Below, one piece after another: positions 1 to 6,767 of a stretch of DNA of 13,822 bases (positions within the stretch are counted from its first letter, which is position 1; every line of letters begins with the position of its first letter). The stretch comes from Chloroflexota bacterium (GTDB lineage: Bacteria; Chloroflexota; Limnocylindria; Limnocylindrales; CSP1-4). The position numbers were made by a program, and so were the translations under genes. Under the pieces are notes generated by a model, which ran no database searches, was not told the origin of the DNA, and saw only the letters and a list, made by a program, of their open reading frames with translations. Location of the stretch: the NCBI GenBank assembly GCA_013696275.1, contig JACCYW010000217.1, forward strand, positions 1 through 13,822. Direction: 5' to 3'.

Positions 1-2
1 TC

Positions 3-467
3 CGCGCTTTCGACTCGCTGGCTGACCCGACCCGTGCCCGAGCCTGGCTCTATCAGATCGCGGGACGCACTGCGCTCGATGAACTCCGCCGTCGCCGGGT
101 CATCCGTTTCGTGCCCTGGAACGGCGAATCGCGCGCGACTGTCGAGTCAGCCGAAGACGAGGCGCTCCAGGGACGGTTCACGTCGGAGCTGGAACGGGCC
201 CTGGCGACGGTACCGGAAAGACAACGCATGGCGGTCCTGTTGTCCGAAGTAGACGGATTGTCGGGGAAGGAGCTGGCCGAAGCGCTGGGCATCACACACA
301 TCGCGGCGCGAGCGCTGCTGGCACGTGGTCGTGAGTCACTGCGCCAGGGGCTGGTCGTGGAACGGGCCAGGGCTGCGGTCGAAGATAGCCGGCGCTCGGC
401 GCGCGAGGGGGCCTGGTCCGTGGTCCCGCCGCGCCGGCATCGGAACGACAAAGGGCGTCGCCGGTGA
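3..467 (+). CDS. ECF-type RNA polymerase sigma factor, 5'-truncated by the window edge
   Basis: Reading from base 3 gives an open frame with no start inside the window, so the N-terminus lies upstream. The first part carries the end of sigma region 2 (RAWLYQIAGRTALDELRRRR, the usual -10-recognition helix pattern). A short linker follows, then region 4: a helix-turn-helix beginning PERQRMAVLLSEVDGLSGKE and continuing ELAEALGI, with the RGRESLR helix that reads the -35 element. The family directs RNA polymerase to a stress- or signal-specific regulon and is normally held by an anti-sigma factor. Here the next gene is exactly that: its GTG overlaps this TGA (GTGA, 464-467), so the two are translationally coupled. 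The tail after region 4 is a basic, Arg-rich extension of about 45 residues. Family assignment is secure; the regulon cannot be told from the window. Confidence 0.9.
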   Translation, partial: RAFDSLADPTRARAWLYQIAGRTALDELRRRRVIRFVPWNGESRATVESAEDEALQGRFTSELERALATVPERQRMAVLLSEVDGLSGKELAEALGITHIAARALLARGRESLRQGLVVERARAAVEDSRRSAREGAWSVVPPRRHRNDKGRRR

Positions 468-2515
468 AGGGCGTGGACCAGCATGCCCTCTGGCGGGCGC
501 TCATCAGTGACCGGATGGATGCCCCGCTGAAGCCTGACCAGGACGAGGCACTCAGCGGTCATCTGTCTATCTGCCCACGTTGCCGGATGGTCGAGCGCGG
601 ATACCTCCGTGCCCGTCAGCTGCTGCGAGCCCTTCGGCCGGTCCCGGTGCCCCGCGACCTGTGGCCTCGGACCGCGGCCGCGCTCGACATCGAGGTGGCG
701 CGACAGCCGCGACAGAGCCGCCGGCATCGCGATGATATGCCGCCCCACCCGGCTCGCTCGCCCGCTCTCATGCTCGTCGCCATGGCCTGCCTGGTGGTCG
801 CAATCATCGCCATGAACTCGGGTCTGGGCCTGCCCGCTCCGGTCACGATGCCGCGGCCGCAGGATCCCGAGGTGGCGCTTCCGACGCCCTTCCAGGTGCC
901 GACGCAGGAGCTGGCGGTGGTCGACTTCACCGCCGATGGCTTGACCATCTACGAAGCGACGGTCGATCAGGCGTGCCCGCAGATGGCTCTCGACTGCACC
1001 GCGATAAGGCCGCGCACCCGCCATCTGCTGACCTTCCATGGCGATCGGTCCGCCGCCAGCCTGGACATGGATCAGCCGAACGGACGGCTTGCTGTCCTGA
1101 CGACCGATGGCCAGGGACGGGAGACCGTCTCGGTCGTGCTATTGCCGCCCTACGAAAGGCAGCCCGACACAGGGTCTGGCCCCGTTCCGGGCGGGCCGAC
1201 CGGCACGCTCGTCGCGACCCCGCACGATCCGACCCGGCCGAGCACCACGACGCCCGAGGTCTCTCCGTCGGTCCGACCGCCTGGCGATACGCCCGCTGCG
1301 ACGCCCGAGCGGACCGACGAGCCGGGCAGGACTGGGGCTGCCACTGACGCCCCGGCCAGTGATGATCCCGGCGAAGCGACCGAAAGCGCGAGCGGGCCGG
1401 ATCCGACGGCCGCCGGCGCATCCCCCGGTGAGACCCCCAGCGAGACCGGCGCGAGTCCCCTTCCGACCACCGCGGATGCCGTGGTCAGCGCGGTCCTGGA
1501 GGATGTCCACGTGGTAGGAGCGCCGCCTGCCTGGTCGAGCGACGGATCCGTGCTGGCGTTCAGCGCGATGCCGGCCGATGGCAGCCGCGGGCCGGACGTT
1601 TATACGTGGCGCGTCGGTGATGGGGCGGCTGAGCGCCTGACACGCGACCATGGCTCCTATTTCGCCTCCTGGTCGGCGTCACGCGTCGTGGTCGGCCGCG
1701 TCGCCTCGGGCGCGGATCGATCCACGCTCGTCCCTGGCAGCGTCGTCATCGATCCCGACACCAGGGAGCAACGGGCGGTCAAGTCGGCCGCCCAGTGGTT
1801 GCCCATCGTCGACCCGACAGGTCGCTTCGCCATCTCCTGGTTCGGCACGCTGGAGCGCAGCGAGCGCCTGGTCAGCGCGGTGGAAGGCGAGCTCTACCTG
1901 GTCGATTGGCGCGCCATCGACCCGTTCCGCGCCGATCCGACACCGGACGGTCAGCCTGGCTCAGCGCCGGAGCCTGCTGCGAGCGGCGCCGAACAGGACG
2001 CAAGTCCGACGCTCGAGACCACGGCTCCTCGGTCCGAAGAGCCTGCCGCAGCCTCCGAGGAGGCTGCCTCGGGATCCGATGAGGTCGCCCCGCCAGCCCA
2101 AGACGGGGATCCGAAACCGGCGGCCAGTCCACCAGTCCAGGTCCCGGGCGCGGGACAGGCGCTCGAACCAGCCCGTGATGCGCGGCTCGAGCCGGTGCGG
2201 GAGTGGCAGGTGCGGTGGTCAGATGACGGCACCGCGTTCGGCTTCTGGGTGAGTGAGGAGATCGGTGACAGCTGGGGCCGTCTGACCGTCCTGCGGGTGG
2301 CCAGCGAGACAGGTCAGCTCGATCAGGCTGATGCCCTCCTTTCGCCGACCCTCGCCCAGCGGGCGTTCTCGCTTGGTCTGGATCGTGTCGCTTGGGTGGG
2401 CCTCTCCGAGGAGGGCACGGACGGCGAGCTGCGGCTTCGTACCTGGGGCGGTGGCGGCAGCGGTGGACTGCGCATCCGCCAGATGGACCTGCGGAACGGA
2501 CTGCCGGCTTTCTAG
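464..2515 (+). CDS. Membrane anti-sigma factor with zinc-finger (ZAS-like) domain and large extracytoplasmic region
   Basis: This 683-residue protein starts at a GTG overlapping the sigma-factor stop. Seen in the sequence: H33-x3-C37-x2-C40, the HxxxCxxC signature of zinc anti-sigma domains; a basic stretch near residues 80-98; one TM helix at about 100-117 (ALMLVAMACLVVAIIAM); then roughly 565 residues predicted outside the cell. The outer part contains propeller-like motifs (WSSDGSVLAFSA near residue 357; WSDDGTAFGFWV near residue 585), as in TolB/WD40-like blades. It is broken by two low-complexity Pro/Thr/Ala/Glu-rich segments (about 232-339 and 489-572). The likely role is to hold the ECF sigma factor at the membrane and release it on an outside signal sensed by the propeller-like part. 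Coupling to the sigma gene supports this. Most ZAS proteins are far shorter (about 200-300 residues), so the sensor portion is unusually elaborate. The signal is unknown. Confidence 0.82.
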   Translation: MKGVDQHALWRALISDRMDAPLKPDQDEALSGHLSICPRCRMVERGYLRARQLLRALRPVPVPRDLWPRTAAALDIEVARQPRQSRRHRDDMPPHPARSPALMLVAMACLVVAIIAMNSGLGLPAPVTMPRPQDPEVALPTPFQVPTQELAVVDFTADGLTIYEATVDQACPQMALDCTAIRPRTRHLLTFHGDRSAASLDMDQPNGRLAVLTTDGQGRETVSVVLLPPYERQPDTGSGPVPGGPTGTLVATPHDPTRPSTTTPEVSPSVRPPGDTPAATPERTDEPGRTGAATDAPASDDPGEATESASGPDPTAAGASPGETPSETGASPLPTTADAVVSAVLEDVHVVGAPPAWSSDGSVLAFSAMPADGSRGPDVYTWRVGDGAAERLTRDHGSYFASWSASRVVVGRVASGADRSTLVPGSVVIDPDTREQRAVKSAAQWLPIVDPTGRFAISWFGTLERSERLVSAVEGELYLVDWRAIDPFRADPTPDGQPGSAPEPAASGAEQDASPTLETTAPRSEEPAAASEEAASGSDEVAPPAQDGDPKPAASPPVQVPGAGQALEPARDARLEPVREWQVRWSDDGTAFGFWVSEEIGDSWGRLTVLRVASETGQLDQADALLSPTLAQRAFSLGLDRVAWVGLSEEGTDGELRLRTWGGGGSGGLRIRQMDLRNGLPAF

Positions 2516-2521
2516 GCGAGT

Positions 2522-2527
2522 TATGCT
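2522..2527 (+). promoter_or_regulatory. Possible -10 element for pyrR-pyrB
   Basis: TATGCT lies 6 bases after the anti-sigma stop and 52 bases before the pyrR start. It is the only AT-richer hexamer in this 64-base gap. I see no convincing -35 at 16-18 bases upstream, so this is a weak call; pyrR could instead be read through from the sigma/anti-sigma unit. Confidence 0.25.
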
Positions 2528-2550
2528 CGCCCGAGACCCCCAGGCACCGG

Positions 2551-2593
2551 GCGACTGGACTCGGCGAGGAGGATGAGCGGTGGACTCGGTCGC
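2551..2593 (+). promoter_or_regulatory. Candidate RNA hairpin enclosing the pyrR RBS and start codon
   Basis: Bases 2551-2558 (GCGACTGG) can pair with 2586-2593 (TCGGTCGC): eight pairs, two of them G-U. The 27-base loop holds the GAGGAGG ribosome binding site (2566-2572) and the GTG start (2580). A direct repeat, TGGACTCGG, occurs at 2556-2564 and 2581-2589, flanking the RBS. PyrR proteins bind hairpins in pyr leader RNA. The gap is too short for a classical antiterminator/terminator pair, but mycobacterial PyrR is known to act by blocking translation. Autoregulation at this hairpin is inference, and I could not match the Bacillus binding-loop consensus with confidence. Confidence 0.35.
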
Positions 2594-3164
2594 ACGACGG
2601 ATCATGACCGCGGAAGAGATACGTCGTGCCATCGTGCGTGTCAGTCATGAGTTAGTGGAAAAGCACGGCGGCACGGGCCAGCTAGCCCTGGTCGGCATCC
2701 AGCGCCGTGGAGTCCCCCTGGCCGAGCGCATCCGGGCCGCCATCGCCGCCAACGAAGCCGTCGATCTGCCGGTCGGCCGCCTGGACATCACCTTTCATCG
2801 CGACGATGCCTCGCTGGTCCCTCGACAGCCCATCGTGCGGGGGACCGAGCTACCGTTCGACCTTGGAGCTGTGACCGTGGTCGTGGTCGACGATGTGCTG
2901 TACACCGGCCGGACGGTACGGGCCGCCATGGACGCGCTCAATGATCACGGTCGACCAGCCGCGGTCCGCCTCGCCGTGCTCATCGACCGCGGTCATCGGG
3001 AACTACCCATCAGGGCGGATCATGTGGGCAAGAACGTGCCGACCTCACGCGAGGAGGTCATCCGGGTGCACCTCCACGAGGTCGATGGCGGCGATGACGA
3101 GGTGGTCATCGAGCGCCGCCCCGGTGGACAGCGGGGTGCCTCGGAGGACGGGGGCGCGGCCTGA
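2580..3164 (+). CDS. pyrR: PyrR: pyr operon regulator / uracil phosphoribosyltransferase
   Basis: The 194-residue product is close to the family's usual ~180. The PRPP-binding motif is clear at residues 100-112 (VVVVDDVLYTGRT). LDITFHRDD (68-76), GIQRRG (39-44) and KNVPTSREE near the C-terminus are all PyrR hallmarks. The family binds pyr mRNA in a UMP-dependent way to lower expression of pyrimidine genes, and has weak uracil phosphoribosyltransferase activity in the cytosol. The GTG start is favoured by GAGGAGG seven bases upstream and gives MDSVARRIMTAEEIRR, which aligns with the family N-terminus. The C-terminal tail (GQRGASEDGGAA) is an acidic/glycine extension. pyrB follows after 5 bases, so regulator and target sit in one transcript. 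Identification is secure; the mode of regulation here is inferred. Confidence 0.95.
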   Translation: MDSVARRIMTAEEIRRAIVRVSHELVEKHGGTGQLALVGIQRRGVPLAERIRAAIAANEAVDLPVGRLDITFHRDDASLVPRQPIVRGTELPFDLGAVTVVVVDDVLYTGRTVRAAMDALNDHGRPAAVRLAVLIDRGHRELPIRADHVGKNVPTSREEVIRVHLHEVDGGDDEVVIERRPGGQRGASEDGGAA

Positions 3165-3169
3165 AGGTC

Positions 3170-4156
3170 GTGGCCGATACGACCAGCTCGGCTGACGGCT
3201 GGCGCCACCGGCATCTGCTCGATGTGGACACCTGGAGCGCCGACGAGCTGGAGCGATCGATGGTCCTGGCCGGATCGATGGCCGCCTCGCTTCGTGAGCG
3301 GCGCCCCAGGGAGGAGCTGGCGGGACGACGGGTGGTCACCTTCTTCGGCGAGGCATCGACGCGGACCCGGCTCTCATTCGAGCTGGCCGCCCGGTCACTG
3401 GGCGCGGATGTCTCGCACCTGGATGCCGTCTCGAGCTCGGTGGTCAAGGGCGAGTCGCTGATGGACACGGTGCGCACGGTCGGCGCGCTGGGCACCGACC
3501 TACTGGTGATGCGCCACCAGCGGGCGGGTGCTCCCTACCTCGCGGCGAGACACTTTCCCGGCCATGTCGTCAACGCGGGCGACGGCTGTCACGCTCATCC
3601 GACGCAGGCCCTGGCCGATCTCTACACGCTCCGTCAGCGGCTGCCCAGGGGCGTCCAAGGGGCGCGCGTGGCCATCGTGGGTGACATCCGGCACTCGCGC
3701 GTGGCTCGCTCCGATGTCTGGTCGCTGACCACGGCCGGAGCTGAGGTGACCCTGTGCGGACCGGCCGAGTGGCTGACCGGTGTGGCCGAGTGGCTGACCG
3801 GTGTGGCCGAGTGGACGGCCGGCGTCGGAGCAGGCCGACGCGTGAGCGTCACCACGGACCTCGTCCGAGCCATCACCGGCGCGGATGCCGTCATGGCACT
3901 GCGCGTCCAGCGCGAACGACTGGCCGGTGCCGGCCCTTCCCTGGCTGCTTACTCCGAGCGCTACCGGCTCACCCCTGACCGGCTACAGCTGGCTCATCCG
4001 GATGCCCTGGTCATGCACCCAGGGCCAGTCAACCAGGGGATGGAGATCGACCGGGCTGTCGCCTGGGGCCCTCGTTCGGTGATACTCGACCAGGTCGCCA
4101 ATGGCGTGCCGGTGCGGATGGCCATCATGGCGTTGCTGGTCGGCCCGGGCAGCTGA
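3170..4156 (+). CDS. pyrB: Aspartate carbamoyltransferase catalytic subunit
   Basis: This enzyme condenses carbamoyl phosphate with aspartate, the committed step of UMP synthesis. At 328 residues it is slightly longer than usual (~305-315). Family motifs are intact: EASTRTRLSFE (carbamoyl-phosphate site), SSVVKGES with the mobile-loop Ser/Lys, VMRH, NAGDGCHAHPTQALADL, GDIRHSRVARSD, LRVQRER and HPGPVNQGMEI (usual Arg after VN is Gln). The extra length comes partly from a tandem 7-residue repeat (AEWLTGV) in the surface loop after VTLCGP, encoded by a 21-bp duplication. The GTG start at 3170 has only AAGG directly upstream; it is chosen because WRHRHLLDVDTWSADELE matches the conserved start of the enzyme. 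It follows pyrR by 5 bases. No pyrI-like regulatory subunit or pyrC is nearby. All residues expected for catalysis appear present. Confidence 0.95.
   Translation: MADTTSSADGWRHRHLLDVDTWSADELERSMVLAGSMAASLRERRPREELAGRRVVTFFGEASTRTRLSFELAARSLGADVSHLDAVSSSVVKGESLMDTVRTVGALGTDLLVMRHQRAGAPYLAARHFPGHVVNAGDGCHAHPTQALADLYTLRQRLPRGVQGARVAIVGDIRHSRVARSDVWSLTTAGAEVTLCGPAEWLTGVAEWLTGVAEWTAGVGAGRRVSVTTDLVRAITGADAVMALRVQRERLAGAGPSLAAYSERYRLTPDRLQLAHPDALVMHPGPVNQGMEIDRAVAWGPRSVILDQVANGVPVRMAIMALLVGPGS
3763..3814 (+). repeat. 21-bp in-frame tandem repeat within pyrB
   Basis: GGCCGAGTGGCTGACCGGTGT occurs at 3763-3783 and is repeated exactly at 3784-3804; the first 10 bases occur again at 3805-3814. Each unit encodes AEWLTGV, so the frame is kept. 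Perfect identity of the two units indicates a recent slippage-type duplication. Confidence 0.95.
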
Positions 4157-4164
4157 CCGGCCCT

Positions 4165-4181
4165 GCCGAGTGACGCTCGGC
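4165..4181 (+). terminator. GC-rich hairpin after pyrB, possible terminator
   Basis: GCCGAG / TGACG / CTCGGC forms a 6-bp stem with a 5-base loop, starting 8 bases after the pyrB stop. No T-tract follows, so it is not a textbook intrinsic terminator. With a -10-like sequence just downstream it may mark the end of the pyrR-pyrB unit. Confidence 0.35.
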
Positions 4182-4202
4182 CACGATGTCCGACCCTCCC
4201 GC

Positions 4203-4208
4203 TAACAT
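4203..4208 (+). promoter_or_regulatory. -10 element for a leaderless oxidoreductase transcript
   Basis: TAACAT is followed by 7 bases and then the in-frame GTG at 4216. That is the spacing expected when transcription begins at or next to the start codon. No Shine-Dalgarno is present near either 4216 or the alternative ATG at 4186. The -35 region is poor. Confidence 0.4.
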
Positions 4209-4215
4209 CGCGAGC

Positions 4216-5553
4216 GTGATCCAAGCCTCGCCGGCGACGTTCGAGCGCCGTCCGTACTGGCACGCCTCGATGCCGGCTGTCCCGAGCTACCGGAACAAGC
4301 CCGTACCCGAGCGCGCTGACGTGGTCGTGGTGGGTGGTGGCTACACCGGCCTCGTCGCCGCACTGAGTCTGGCGCGCAAGGGCGCGCGCGTCACCCTGGT
4401 GGAGAAGGAGACCCTCGGCTGGGGCGCCAGCACCCGCAACGGCGGCCTGTTACATCCCGGCCTCAAGTGGGGGCGGAAGAGTCTGGAGCGTCGCTACGGC
4501 CGGGAGTTGGGCGCAAGCATCTTCCAGGCCGGCGTGGACGCGTATCTCACGGCCGAGCGTTTCGTGCAGGCGGAAGGCTTCGACTGTGGCCTGCGGCGGA
4601 CAGGGCTGCTGGTGCTCGCCTGGTCGGACCGGCATCTGGCCGAGATGCCGGCCGCGCTCGATGAGTATCGAGCCGCCGGCCTATCCGGCCGGGTGGTGGT
4701 CGGCGCCGACCTGGCCGATGAAGTGGGTAGCACGGCCTACCCGGGCGGGATGTTGCTCGAGGAGTCCTCGGCCATCCATCCCGGGCGCTATCTGGCCGCA
4801 CTGGCCTCGAGCGCAGCCGCCGCCGGCGTTGACCTGCACACCGGTCTGACCGCCCGATCGATCGACCGCGCGGGACCGGCGCGCCGGATCGGGACCGATC
4901 GGGGCGACATCATGGCCCGCGATGTGCTCATCGCGACGAACGGCTATACCGCCGGCTTGGTGCCGTGGCTTGACCGCCGGATCATGCCCATCGGCTCGTA
5001 CATCGTGGCCAGCGAGCAGATGTCCGCGCAGCTCGCCCACTCGATCAGCCCCCGCGGTCGGACCTTCTTCGACTCCAAGAACTTCCTCAACTATTGGCAT
5101 GTGAGCGCAGATAGGCGGCTGATATTCGGGGGACGCGCCTCTTTCCGTCGCACTTCCATCGACCGCACGGCGGCCATCCTGAGGGCGGCATTGCGACGCA
5201 TCCATCCACAGGCGGCGCACCTGCGCATCGACTACGCGTGGGGCGGCCGCATCGGCTTCACCTTCGACCGACTGCCTCATCTGGGCCAGCACGACGGGAT
5301 CCATTACGCGCTGGGCTGCTCGGGCAGCGGTCTGGCGCTGCTGACCACCTTCGGAACACGCATCGCGGATCGCATCGGCCAGTCACCTGATGTCGCATCT
5401 GAACCGACGGCCTTCGAGCGCATCGACTTCCCTGGCCCACCGCTGGGAGCGTTGGGATCATGGGCCTACAGCGGCCATCCGTGGTTCCTGCCGCTAGCCG
5501 GCGAATGGTTCCGAGCGGCCGACCTGTGGTCTCGTCGCGGTATGCCGGCATGA
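4216..5553 (+). CDS. FAD-dependent amine/amino-acid oxidoreductase (DAO / DadA-PuuB-like)
   Basis: A 445-residue flavoprotein of the DAO superfamily, which oxidises amines or amino acids at FAD and passes electrons to O2 or a carrier. The dinucleotide motif VVVVGGGYTGLVAALSLARK lies near residues 36-55, followed by the acidic end of strand 2 (VTLVEKE) and GASTRNGG, which usually contacts the flavin. FGGRASFRR and the C-terminal LGCSGSGLALLTTFG are the second flavin-contacting segments. The N-terminus (ERRPYWHASMP) resembles the gamma-glutamylputrescine/glycine oxidase-like branch, but the substrate cannot be told. I chose GTG 4216 over ATG 4186 because a -10-like TAACAT lies between them and a hairpin ends at 4181; starting at 4186 would add 10 residues. 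Its ATGA stop overlaps the next gene. It is not part of the known pyrimidine pathway. Confidence 0.85.
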   Translation: MIQASPATFERRPYWHASMPAVPSYRNKPVPERADVVVVGGGYTGLVAALSLARKGARVTLVEKETLGWGASTRNGGLLHPGLKWGRKSLERRYGRELGASIFQAGVDAYLTAERFVQAEGFDCGLRRTGLLVLAWSDRHLAEMPAALDEYRAAGLSGRVVVGADLADEVGSTAYPGGMLLEESSAIHPGRYLAALASSAAAAGVDLHTGLTARSIDRAGPARRIGTDRGDIMARDVLIATNGYTAGLVPWLDRRIMPIGSYIVASEQMSAQLAHSISPRGRTFFDSKNFLNYWHVSADRRLIFGGRASFRRTSIDRTAAILRAALRRIHPQAAHLRIDYAWGGRIGFTFDRLPHLGQHDGIHYALGCSGSGLALLTTFGTRIADRIGQSPDVASEPTAFERIDFPGPPLGALGSWAYSGHPWFLPLAGEWFRAADLWSRRGMPA

Positions 5554-5987
5554 CCGTGGAAGGGAGCGAGACAGGCAACCACGGTGGTCCGCTCTACCGA
5601 GGCGAGCCACTCGACGCGGAACGAGGCCCGGGCCTTGGTTGCTTCTGGGTCCAGGTCGCGCTCTTGACCCTCCTCCTGGTGGCGACGCCCTTCTCGGTCT
5701 GGCTGGGCGCTCCGACGTGGCTCAGCGCCGCGATGCTGATGGTGACCCTCATCCTGCTGCTGTTCACTGGCCAGACCGTCATCTTCCTGCTCCGGCTCGT
5801 GGCCGCCGATCGCCGCTCCCGTCGCCGACCACTGGCACCGACCGCGCGGCGTACGGTGGGCATGCTGGAGGATGAGGCACCGGCCGCTGACGGGGCCGGG
5901 GCAGCGGATGCTGCCGCCGTCGCGGACGCGCTGCCCGACGCTCCAGGTACGGTGGATGCCCCTCGTCCGGAGGAGCCGCGAACGTGA
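5550..5987 (+). CDS. Small two-TM membrane protein, unknown function
   Basis: 145 residues, starting at the ATG that overlaps the oxidoreductase stop (ATGA, 5550-5553); a longer in-frame start at 5460 would lie inside the upstream gene and is rejected. I do not recognise a family. Visible: a short polar N-terminus, two hydrophobic helices (about 33-51, FWVQVALLTLLLVATPFSVW; and about 56-78, SAAMLMVTLILLLFTGQTVIF), a strongly basic segment (ADRRSRRRPLAPTARR), and an acidic Ala/Asp/Pro-rich tail of about 50 residues. The basic stretch after helix 2 suggests both termini are cytoplasmic. Coupling on both sides (ATGA before, GTGA after) places it in one unit with the oxidoreductase and the DsrE-like protein. 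It could be a membrane anchor or partner for one of them; that is inference. Confidence 0.75.
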   Translation: MTVEGSETGNHGGPLYRGEPLDAERGPGLGCFWVQVALLTLLLVATPFSVWLGAPTWLSAAMLMVTLILLLFTGQTVIFLLRLVAADRRSRRRPLAPTARRTVGMLEDEAPAADGAGAADAAAVADALPDAPGTVDAPRPEEPRT

Positions 5988-6334
5988 CCAGCATGCTCAT
6001 CCTGGTCGTCACCGGACCGGAGGATCCGACGCGCGTGGCGCTTGGGCTGCTGGTCGCCAAGACCGCGCTGGCCGAGGGCCACCCGGTGACCGTGTTCCTG
6101 GCTGGCGACGGGACGGACTTCCTGCGGCCCGAGACACGTGAGACCGCTCACGGCGTGGGTACCGGAAGCATCGCCGAGCACTGGGCGGCACTCATCGATG
6201 GCGGCGCCCGGATCTACGCCTCGACGATGTCCAGCAAGGTTCGCGCCATCGAGCTCGATCATGGCGTGGAGTCCGCGTCGCCCGATCGACTTGTCCGCCT
6301 CATCGAGGCATGCGATCGCGTCGTGACCTATTGA
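5984..6334 (+). CDS. DsrE/DsrF-like family protein
   Basis: 116 residues with the DsrE-like fold pattern: strand (MLILVVTGPED), helix (ALGLLVAKTALAEGH), strand VTVFLAGDG, then ALIDGGARIYAS and a C-terminal VRLIEACDRVVTY. The family comprises small cytosolic proteins linked to sulfur relay or, more broadly, conserved proteins of unclear role. In many members the segment after the ARIY strand carries a Cys (pattern like YACG); here it reads YASTMSSK, so that Cys is Ser, and the only Cys is near the C-terminus (IEACDR). A classical sulfur-carrier role is therefore doubtful. The GTG start overlaps the previous stop (GTGA), giving translational coupling. Family call is from pattern recognition; function is open. 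Confidence 0.75.
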   Translation: MTSMLILVVTGPEDPTRVALGLLVAKTALAEGHPVTVFLAGDGTDFLRPETRETAHGVGTGSIAEHWAALIDGGARIYASTMSSKVRAIELDHGVESASPDRLVRLIEACDRVVTY

Positions 6335-6340
6335 GGGAAC

Positions 6341-6402
6341 GCTGCTGGCGCATGCGACAATGAAGCTTCGGCTGCCGCGCGCTGCCGCGTCTGGCCAGCA
6401 GC
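6341..6402 (+). promoter_or_regulatory. Structured 92-bp spacer with 9-bp inverted repeat before the 6427 gene
   Basis: GCTGCTGGC (6341-6349) is perfectly complementary in inverted order to GCCAGCAGC (6394-6402), giving a 9-bp stem over a 44-base loop. Inside are two copies of GCTGCCGCG (6371-6379, 6381-6389) and a GAAGCTTC palindrome (6362-6369). A weak promoter-like pair, TTGAGG (6331-6336) and GACAAT (6356-6361), has 19-base spacing. This is the only real gap in an otherwise overlapping run, so it may hold a second promoter, a partial terminator or an RNA element. Confidence 0.35.
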
Positions 6403-6426
6403 TCACCCCAGGGAGATGCCAAGTCC

Positions 6427-6753
6427 GTGCCTGTACTGGCCACATTCTTCTCCGTTCGCCGTGGTCGGGATCCGTTCTTCAAGTTCTTCATGCGCAAGCT
6501 ATTCCCGCGCCAGGTCAAGCGCTATGAGGAGGAGTTCGGGATGCGCTTCCTGGGCTGGTACAACGTGGCCTATGGCTGGGACTTCGACAACGTGATACTT
6601 CTGGAGCTCCCCGATTACGGGACCATCGACCGACTGGAGGCAGACGAGCGCTCAAGGGCCATCGGTCACCGGGCCGGCGAGTGGATGTTCGAACGACACC
6701 ATGCGATGTTCCTCCGCGAGCGGATGGGACCTGACCTGGAATACCACTCCTAG
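6427..6753 (+). CDS. Conserved hypothetical protein, 108 aa
   Basis: I do not recognise this family with confidence. The product has a short strand-like N-terminus (PVLATFFSVR), a basic aromatic patch (DPFFKFFMRKLFPRQ), a middle rich in aromatics (FLGWYNVAYGWDFDN), then VILLELPDY and a polar C-terminal helix region ending in WMFERHHAMFLRERMG. The alternation and the ELPDYGTIDRLEAD segment recall small dimeric alpha/beta-barrel (NIPSNAP/ABM-like) proteins, which often bind heme or small aromatics; this is only a fold guess. The GTG start is preceded by GGGAG about 11 bases upstream; an ATG at 6416 is in another frame. Its TAG stop lies inside the AGGAGG ribosome binding site of the next gene (6752-6757), so the two are probably co-expressed. 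Confidence 0.7.
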   Translation: MPVLATFFSVRRGRDPFFKFFMRKLFPRQVKRYEEEFGMRFLGWYNVAYGWDFDNVILLELPDYGTIDRLEADERSRAIGHRAGEWMFERHHAMFLRERMGPDLEYHS

Positions 6754-6767
6754 GAGGACGCAGCTGA

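Noticed and set aside
53..1039. Long minus-strand open frame (328 codons) opposite the sigma/anti-sigma genes
   Set aside because: No recognisable motif, Arg/Ser/His-heavy shadow composition typical of the reverse frame of GC-rich genes, and it is antisense to two well-supported coding regions.
4186..4215. ATG 4186 as start of the oxidoreductase
   Set aside because: No Shine-Dalgarno; the added 10 residues would be encoded across a -10-like TAACAT, directly after a hairpin. Kept as an alternative only.
5460..5549. Upstream start for the two-TM protein
   Set aside because: Lies wholly within the oxidoreductase gene; ATG 5550 gives a standard ATGA overlap.
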